In this document: piece after piece, positions 13,826 to 18,010 of the stretch
Layout of the letters: every line of letters starts with the position of its first letter
Position numbering within the stretch: position 1 is the first letter of the stretch
NCBI GenBank assembly: GCA_026770585.1
Contig: MU646555.1
Coordinates: 234,881 to 252,890, forward strand
Source: Baffinella frigidus
Taxonomy: Eukaryota > Cryptophyceae > Cryptomonadales > Baffinellaceae
DNA: 18,010 nucleotides
Direction of reading: 5' to 3'
Notes under the pieces: generated by a model
What the model was told of the DNA's origin: nothing
Seen by the model: only the letters and a program-made list of their open reading frames with translations
Databases searched by the model: none
Made by a program: the position numbers and the translations under genes

Positions 13826-14309
13826 TGTCCCGCCCAAGAAACCTGTGCGCCAGCTGCGTCCCAATCTCGATCGGCATTGCCCTTCTCCCATCCTCGGTGC
13901 CGCTGCACTTTGCATTCTTCGATCGCCATCGGCGGCGTCTTGTGCTGGAGGTTGGAAGTCGTGTCGTCGAGCCACTCGTTTGCATGAGCAGGAGGCGAAG
14001 AAGAGAAGCAGGCGAAGAAGTGTGGACGTCCTTGTAGTGTAAGAGAGACCAGGTCATGCGCGGCAAAGCCATAGTTGCCTCTACGCAACCCCGAGGTCTT
14101 CGCCTATGTTGGGCGACATCAAAACCAAAGGAACTCAAGGGTCGAAGCTGCGCGAGTGGGTCATCCCTCGAGGGCGGTCGCATGCCGCAACCCCCGCCAT
14201 CGCTGGGTCGAATACATCTGCGCCAATCTTCGGGGAGCATCTCTCGGAGACAGACTGAGCGGGGTATAAAATGGACCGATCATAGTCTGGTAATGGCACG
14301 GGTTAGGCA
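13826..14309. other. Interior of putative element, no confident gene
   Basis: Minus-strand frames of 96 and 157 codons are open here and overlap in different frames. Neither shows a recognisable domain, though EECKVQRHRGWEKGNADRDW reads somewhat like protein. A TATAAAA box sits at 14268-14274 on the + strand without a clear gene after it. Confidence 0.35.
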
Positions 14310-14351
14310 ATAACGGCGAACCCTCTTGAATAAATTCAGTAATCAGTAATC
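14310..14351 (-). repeat. 42-bp terminal inverted repeat, right
   Basis: Reverse complement of 12049-12090 with one substitution. It contains AATAAA (about 14329) on the + strand, so a 3'-end origin of the repeat is possible. Confidence 0.85.
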
Positions 14352-14700
14352 AGAAGGAGTTGGGGCGTGCGAGCGGGGAAGTTCTGGAGCCTGTCGAGAC
14401 AGGAGGGGCGCAATCCCCCAACCCAAACCCGCCTTCTTGTAAACAAATATGAGTATCTCCACGAAAACATTGGTCACCATACATTGCTGTTTTATTATAT
14501 ACACTTGACATTGGAATTATACGATTACTAAATCCATTTGTTCCACAAATATATGGCTCGCTGCCTGGAGCTTACGGAGAGGTGCATACTGCCGTCCGGC
14601 GTGGGGGACGCGCATTACGGAGGGACGCAAACCCTCGACCCTAAACCCGCGTTACGGAGAGCGGCAATCTGGCATCCTCCATGTCGTGTTCGACCCGACC
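14352..14700. other. AT-rich intergenic sequence
   Basis: The AT-rich stretch 14440-14560 is followed by three short TTACGGAG[AG]G motifs (about 14572, 14616 and 14651). No gene is seen. A 64-codon + frame at 14538-14732 is unsupported. Confidence 0.4.
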
Positions 14701-14704
14701 ACCA

Positions 14705-14822
14705 GGACCTATGGTTGAGGGTTGAGGGTTGAGGGTTTAGGGTTTAGGGTTAAGGGTTTAGGGTTTAGGGTTTGGGGTTCTGGGTTAGAGGTTATGGTTT
14801 AGGGTCTAGGGTTTAGGGGTCC
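14705..14822 (+). repeat. Degenerate TTTAGGG / TTGAGGG block, G-rich on + strand
   Basis: Three GGTTGAGGG units (about 14713-14738) pass into TTTAGGG units (about 14738-14776) and then into variants. Last telomere-like block in the window. Confidence 0.85.
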
Positions 14823-14943
14823 AGCAACAGCTCAGAAATCAAAATCGTGGCGAGTATTGAATATAGAAACTCGCCCTACGCTAGACCTGAAGGTGGTCAA
14901 TCGCAAAAATCAACTTCAATTGAACCTCGTCTCAACTTTTGGC

Positions 14944-14968
14944 AAAACGCTCAGATTCTGAGCGTTTT
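14944..14968. repeat. Perfect 12-bp hairpin with 1-base centre
   Basis: AAAACGCTCAGA and TCTGAGCGTTTT are perfect reverse complements around a single T. TCAACTTTTGGC precedes it and GTGTCAACTT follows it. It could act as a transcription terminator-like or binding structure, but there is no adjacent gene end to support either. Confidence 0.6.
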
Positions 14969-15019
14969 CCTGTTGTGTCAACTTATGATTGCTCCCGGTC
15001 ACGTCTAAAGTAGTCCCAC

Positions 15020-15070
15020 AGGGAACTGGAGCCTTTGCTCGAGAAATTAGGCCAGCGGCTCCAATTCCCT
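15020..15070. repeat. 14-bp inverted repeat with 23-base loop
   Basis: AGGGAACTGGAGCC (15020-15033) pairs with GGCTCCAATTCCCT (15057-15070) with a single mismatch that becomes a wobble in RNA. No gene context explains it. Confidence 0.55.
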
Positions 15071-15183
15071 ATTGGCGGAGAGTACGCAAAGTATCCGGAT
15101 GAGACTGGGTTTCTGGTAAGGCTCTCGAGAACTGTGGAGCTCCCAAATTAAATATCGGTTGTAGGGTTTGTACGGAGAAAATT

Positions 15184-15212
15184 GATAGCCCCCGGAAAAC
15201 CCGGGGGGTATC
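15184..15212. repeat. GC-rich hairpin with AAAAC loop
   Basis: GATAGCCCCCGG (15184-15195) pairs with CCGGGGGGTATC (15201-15212) with one mismatch across a 5-base loop. It is stable on paper. It could be a structured RNA or DNA element; nothing adjacent identifies it. Confidence 0.55.
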
Positions 15213-15479
15213 TAAACCTACCTGTTTCCCGTTACAAATCCTGGAACCAGCCTGACTTGTAAACGCTCCCCGGGTTTAAATAGGGTGCTCCAGCGTTCTC
15301 GAGTAGAGGCTCTCGCGGAGGTTGAGAATTGACCCAAATTTTTAAAAACGCCCTAGGAAACCACTTCGCTGCTAGAACCTCTGTCTGCGTCTTCCTAATA
15401 ATTCGGGCTAAATCGGCCACTCTGAGATGGACATGATCCCTGGTACACGATTGACTTGCCAAAGATCCGCTAGGTGCAA

Positions 15480-16030
15480 CGGCATGATAGCGCCCACGCG
15501 GACGGAGGGTGACAATGCAGAAATGCCGAAAATGGCTCCACCGCAAAAATGGCGGGGGTTTTGACCAGCATGGCCCTGGACCTCGGAAAGGGGCCAGCGG
15601 AAGCATGGCAGCCAGTTTCAAGCGGAGCAAGTCGCCCAACGGAGGACGTGGGCCCCAGAGAGGCGGCAAATCCCGCGGCGGGAATGCGAAAATGGCAGCG
15701 GATGGCGCCAACATGGCGGAGAATGGCGACAAGCGCCGGCGCTCGAAGGGCAAGGGGAGTCTGAGCAAGGCTGCCGATGGAGAGGCAGCGGGTTTTAACG
15801 CTCCCCGCCCACAGCTGAAATCCAGCGGCCAGTTTCGCTCGAGGGATGACAGCGCCATGGCGACAGACCACTACAGTGCTGTTCACAGCGGGGAGCAAGC
15901 CAGCAAGCGACGTCGCTTGCTGGTCGTGCGGGAGCGAGATCTGGCCTGGGACCTGGCCGAGGAGGGAGAGACGTCCAGCATGGCGAAGCGATCCGCCCGC
16001 GAGGACGGCGATGGGGAATCCGCATGGACC
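15480..16030. other. GC-rich stretch dense in ATGGC, overlapping the 3' end of the PLC-like gene
   Basis: About ten ATGGC pentamers occur between 15530 and 15985, where chance predicts fewer than one. They fall in different frames, so protein coding does not explain them. Frames on both strands (178 codons + from 15509; 208 codons - from 15858) are open, but low-complexity. The final ~75 codons of the PLC-like gene run through this stretch. A repeat element that has inserted into the gene's 3' end is possible. Confidence 0.45.
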
Positions 16031-17231
16031 TCACGTCGTCAATAGAAGCCATAGATACCCCCCGCAACAGGGGGCACACGTCAAGCTCTACGGGGTCTGC
16101 AACAGGTGGGGTTTGTTTTGAAACTCTGTTGTAGAGGACAATGAGCCCGTATATCACCAGAATAGCGATACCGCCACCTATGAGAGAAATTGCGATGGTT
16201 GATAGAGTTTGCCCTGTGTCTTCAACTTGACACGTTTGCGTACTGTTGTACTCACCGTTGAGACAGGCAGCCGTGATGACGACATCAGAGTAACTGAATT
16301 GGTCGACAGCCAGAAAATTGGTTATAGGCTTGCCCAATTCAATTTGACACCTAATGACACGGTTGTATATGTACGGGTTGGTATTGTAGGACACGGTTGC
16401 AGATGGAGTCGGGGCGAGGCCAAGCAAAGTGAAATGATTCAATAGAAACAGCTTGATAGGGTTGTCGGGTGTGCCACGTTGGAAAGTACACCCTGCATCC
16501 AAATCACTCTGGTCTTTGTTGTTGAAGGTGGTTTCTATCACGTAGTCCCACATTGGTAGATCCCAAGGTCGTTCGAACGGTCCCTGATCGAAAAGCTGTA
16601 CAACTTTCTCGTTGTTGTATACCATCGTTTGCAAGGTCGGCCATGGGATTCCTTGATGTTCCGGTGCGTAAAGCATGCTAGCCAGCCGTGAACCATCTAT
16701 GACCGTGTACAACATGTGCTTCAGTGACGCGCAATCCTCTTCACCCGTACACGCCGTCTCCCAGATCAATGTCAATATGTTAACAGGGTAACTCTCCAGG
16801 AACGTTGCAATCGTGTTAAAGACTTCTTCGATTTCTACAGAACCTGCACTACAATCAGCGTGGCATAGCGCTATTTCGGACTTGGTTTCATCTGTGAAGT
16901 GTACATCGAGCATGAGCGCGCGAACCCCGTTCTCCAGACTCACCTGAATCGTTTCGAACTGGTTTGCAGCAGCAACCGTCCCCACAACCGCAAATGAATT
17001 GTGACTTGTAGCAAACACCACCTTGTTGTACGGCATTGCCAAAAGAGAATCTGACAGATACGGGTTGGATTTTGTTGACGAAGTCCAGAACCAACTCGCC
17101 TGCGAAGCCAACGCAATACCCCCGATCAAAAATACCACCAGCGACGCGCAAACCAAGCAACCGTAACTAGAGAATTTCCAAACCGCGCTCATATACGTTG
17201 ATGCTTCCGTGTTACTGGCGTCAGGTGGCAT
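15795..17231 (-). CDS. Membrane-anchored PI-PLC-X-like phosphodiesterase
   Basis: The first ATG in frame is 17231, giving 478 residues; the frame is open a little upstream, but without ATG. Residues 24-46 (GCLVCASLVVFLIGGIALAS) form a hydrophobic membrane anchor and residues 343-368 (ISLIGGGIAILVIYGLIVLY) a second one, placing residues 47-342 on one side, presumably outside or luminal. The core matches PLC-like TIM-barrel phosphodiesterases: ATSHNSFA (His77), NGVRALMLDVHF (Asp109), LCHADC (His124), a WPTLQTMVYNNEKVVQLF segment and NFLAVDQFSYSD (Asp310). These correspond to the two catalytic His and nearby acidic residues of the PI-PLC X family. Phospholipid- or GPI-directed cleavage is typical, but the true substrate is unknown. 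The cytosolic tail after ~405 is Pro/Arg-rich and runs through the ATGGC-dense stretch, so it may be an acquired extension. The stop is TAA at 15795. Confidence 0.85.
   Translation of the reverse strand: MPPDASNTEASTYMSAVWKFSSYGCLVCASLVVFLIGGIALASQASWFWTSSTKSNPYLSDSLLAMPYNKVVFATSHNSFAVVGTVAAANQFETIQVSLENGVRALMLDVHFTDETKSEIALCHADCSAGSVEIEEVFNTIATFLESYPVNILTLIWETACTGEEDCASLKHMLYTVIDGSRLASMLYAPEHQGIPWPTLQTMVYNNEKVVQLFDQGPFERPWDLPMWDYVIETTFNNKDQSDLDAGCTFQRGTPDNPIKLFLLNHFTLLGLAPTPSATVSYNTNPYIYNRVIRCQIELGKPITNFLAVDQFSYSDVVITAACLNGEYNSTQTCQVEDTGQTLSTIAISLIGGGIAILVIYGLIVLYNRVSKQTPPVADPVELDVCPLLRGVSMASIDDVRSMRIPHRRPRGRIASPCWTSLPPRPGPRPDLAPARPASDVACWLAPRCEQHCSGLSPWRCHPSSETGRWISAVGGER
15900..15923. repeat. 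24-bp perfect palindrome
   Basis: CCAGCAAGCGAC followed by GTCGCTTGCTGG is a perfect palindrome without spacer. It lies inside the C-terminal tail coding of the PLC-like gene. Confidence 0.8.
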
Positions 17232-17392
17232 AGTCAAGTTGTCACTACGATAACAGTTCGCATCGGGACCCCTTTTATTCGACACCGGCAAGCCCGGAGG
17301 TGTTTCTGTTGCGCTGTTTATTTAAAACACCACCGCTCGCCCTACTATAACCACGTGTCATACGCGAACAGCGCCCCTCGCCGTGGCGGGGT
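17232..17392 (-). promoter_or_regulatory. 5' flank of the PLC-like gene
   Basis: On the minus strand a TTTTAAATAAAC stretch lies about 80-95 bases upstream of the ATG and a TTATAGTAGGG sequence about 110-120 bases upstream; either could act as a TATA-like or polyadenylation signal for the gene upstream. CCACGTGT, containing an E-box/G-box core (CACGTG), lies at about 17351. Confidence 0.3.
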
Positions 17393-17764
17393 CTAGGCGT
17401 GCTCAAACGACTTGTAGAACTCGGCGTTGGCGTTGGTGCCGGCCTCGCAGATCACGATCTCCTTGTTGCTCCCAGCGGGAATGTAGCCAAATGATTGATA
17501 GCCGGTGGGCCCCGAAGCGACCGCTTTGATGGCGGGGAGGAGCGGGGCGTGGGTGGTGACGTGTCTTCCCGTCCCGAGTCCCGCATCGGGACAGAAGGGG
17601 CTGTGGTTTGACTCAAAGGCCTCTACGTACATATCCCATTCGATTTCGGTTTGTGGTATCCACGGCATGGCCCATGGACCCATTGTTTCTAAGGGGAAAC
17701 ACCAGTGGTTGTTGACATCAGCTGTGAAGATCTCTGGGGTAGGAGTCGCAGTGTCTAATTCCAT
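17393..17764 (-). CDS. Unrecognised protein, probably 3' part of a larger gene
   Basis: From ATG 17764 to TAG 17393 this encodes 123 residues with good protein character (rich in W, P, G, aromatic residues; WCFPLETMGPWAMPWIP, SPFCPDAGLGTGRH, GYQSFGYIPAGSNKEIVICE). I do not recognise the family. The frame is open upstream of the ATG for about 30 more codons and still reads like protein (LANDWFIRTEFYRVRFSLPN), to a stop near 17857 inside an 18-bp tandem repeat. No ATG is present in that extension, so the real start may be in an upstream exon (a TTTATTAG acceptor-like site is at about 17815-17822 on the minus strand) or the 5' end is broken by the repeat. It is in the same direction as the PLC-like gene. 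Confidence 0.65.
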   Translation of the reverse strand: MELDTATPTPEIFTADVNNHWCFPLETMGPWAMPWIPQTEIEWDMYVEAFESNHSPFCPDAGLGTGRHVTTHAPLLPAIKAVASGPTGYQSFGYIPAGSNKEIVICEAGTNANAEFYKSFEHA

Positions 17765-17835
17765 GCCGTGGTTTTGGTTTGGTAGAGAAAAACGGACACG
17801 GTAGAATTCAGTTCTAATAAACCAATCGTTCGCGA

Positions 17836-17888
17836 GATACAGACTGTTTGGGATTTACAGACTGTTTGGGGTTTACAGACTGTTTGGA
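17836..17888. repeat. 18-bp tandem repeat, three copies
   Basis: ACAGACTGTTTGG starts at 17839, 17857 and 17875, an exact 18-bp period. Read on the minus strand, the last unit (AACAGTCTGTAT) joins the coding frame of the downstream ORF, while the others read AACAGTCTGTAA, putting a stop in each unit. Confidence 0.9.
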
Positions 17889-17937
17889 AACACCGACATG
17901 TAATCGAAAACCCGATTTTCCCAGATATCCCCTGAGG

Positions 17938-17953
17938 TCGGGGAATTCCCCGA
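17938..17953. repeat. 16-bp perfect palindrome
   Basis: TCGGGGAATTCCCCGA, a spacer-free palindrome centred on GAATTC, next to a second palindrome array. Confidence 0.8.
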
Positions 17954-17962
17954 TTTCTACAC

Positions 17963-18010
17963 GATAACTTCCATTAATGGAAGTTATCCGATAACTTCCA
18001 TTAATGGAAG
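17963..18010. repeat. Tandem array of 26-bp perfect palindromes, cut by window end
   Basis: GATAACTTCCATT followed by AATGGAAGTTATC (17963-17988) is a perfect 26-bp palindrome. The same sequence restarts at 17990, 27 bases on, and continues to the last base of the window, so it is a tandem repeat of palindromes. Its full length cannot be seen. Confidence 0.85.

Larger units (their letters stand above)
12049..14351. mobile_element. Putative 2.3-kb element bounded by 42-bp inverted repeats
   Basis: The segment between the two 42-bp inverted repeats contains a GC-rich left part with a copy of the hairpin repeat (12195-12315), the minus-strand gene for an RRxS-rich protein (12726-13367), a foldback cluster (13676-13825) and a TATAAAA at 14268-14274. 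I see no transposase, so if mobile it is non-autonomous, or it carries a captured host gene fragment. Alternatively the repeats are just an inverted duplication of an AT-rich 3' or intergenic sequence. Confidence 0.5.

Noticed and set aside
15232-15858. 208-codon minus frame and 178-codon + frame (15509-16045)
   Set aside because: Both are low-complexity (Pro/Ala/Arg or Lys/Arg/Gly) and lie in the ATGGC-dense stretch. Without transcript or homolog support I do not call either.

Overview
This window looks like nuclear DNA of a protist or microalga whose telomere repeat is TTTAGGG, probably from a subtelomeric or otherwise repeat-rich region. The evidence is the absence of operons or ribosome-binding sites, ATG starts in eukaryotic context, eukaryotic protein types (C2H2 zinc fingers, ankyrin repeats, membrane-anchored PI-PLC-X-like enzyme, ZZ-like zinc finger fragment), and many blocks of exact and degenerate TTTAGGG / CCCTAAA. 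The C-terminal box of the ankyrin protein resembles, from memory, ankyrin proteins of stramenopile or haptophyte algae; the lineage is an inference that I could not test.

Layout. Bases 1-830 hold a mosaic of foldback and hairpin repeats with no convincing gene. Bases 830-2640 are degenerate telomere-type repeat in both orientations, including eight perfect TTTAGGG copies at 2330-2385, interrupted by a unique 450-bp segment. Bases 2640-2880 are a 60-bp duplicated repeat that runs into the first gene. Bases 2859-6291 (+) encode a long protein with a possible nuclease-like N-terminus, a GKAPA low-complexity linker, a nuclear localisation signal, an unknown globular region, a long repetitive coiled coil and an acidic tail; its reading frame is broken near 3270-3310. 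A TTGAC-rich 38-bp tandem array (6407-6584) separates it from an ankyrin-repeat gene (6730-7983, +) that is interrupted by one in-frame TGA. Convergent to that gene, at 8116-9821 (-), is a C2H2 zinc-finger gene with one frameshift; undoing it completes a fifth finger.

Bases 9900-12048 are again telomere-like blocks of alternating orientation, with a diverged ~140-bp inverted repeat pair, one arm of which encodes a ZZ-zinc-finger-like fragment. A 2.3-kb segment (12049-14351) is bounded by 42-bp near-perfect inverted repeats and contains a minus-strand gene for a basic protein with six R-[RK]-x-S kinase-type sites. Bases 14352-15790 are intergenic, with hairpins and a GC-rich, ATGGC-dense stretch. 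A minus-strand gene (15795-17231) encodes a double-membrane-anchored PI-PLC-X-like phosphodiesterase. Upstream is a short minus-strand ORF (17393-17764) that probably is the 3' part of a larger gene, followed by an 18-bp tandem repeat and an array of long perfect palindromes at the window end.

No pathway links these genes. The consistent theme is a repeat-rich, telomere-like region where three of the main genes carry a single reading-frame lesion. Those lesions could be decay, short introns, recoding or assembly error, and the sequence alone does not decide between them.
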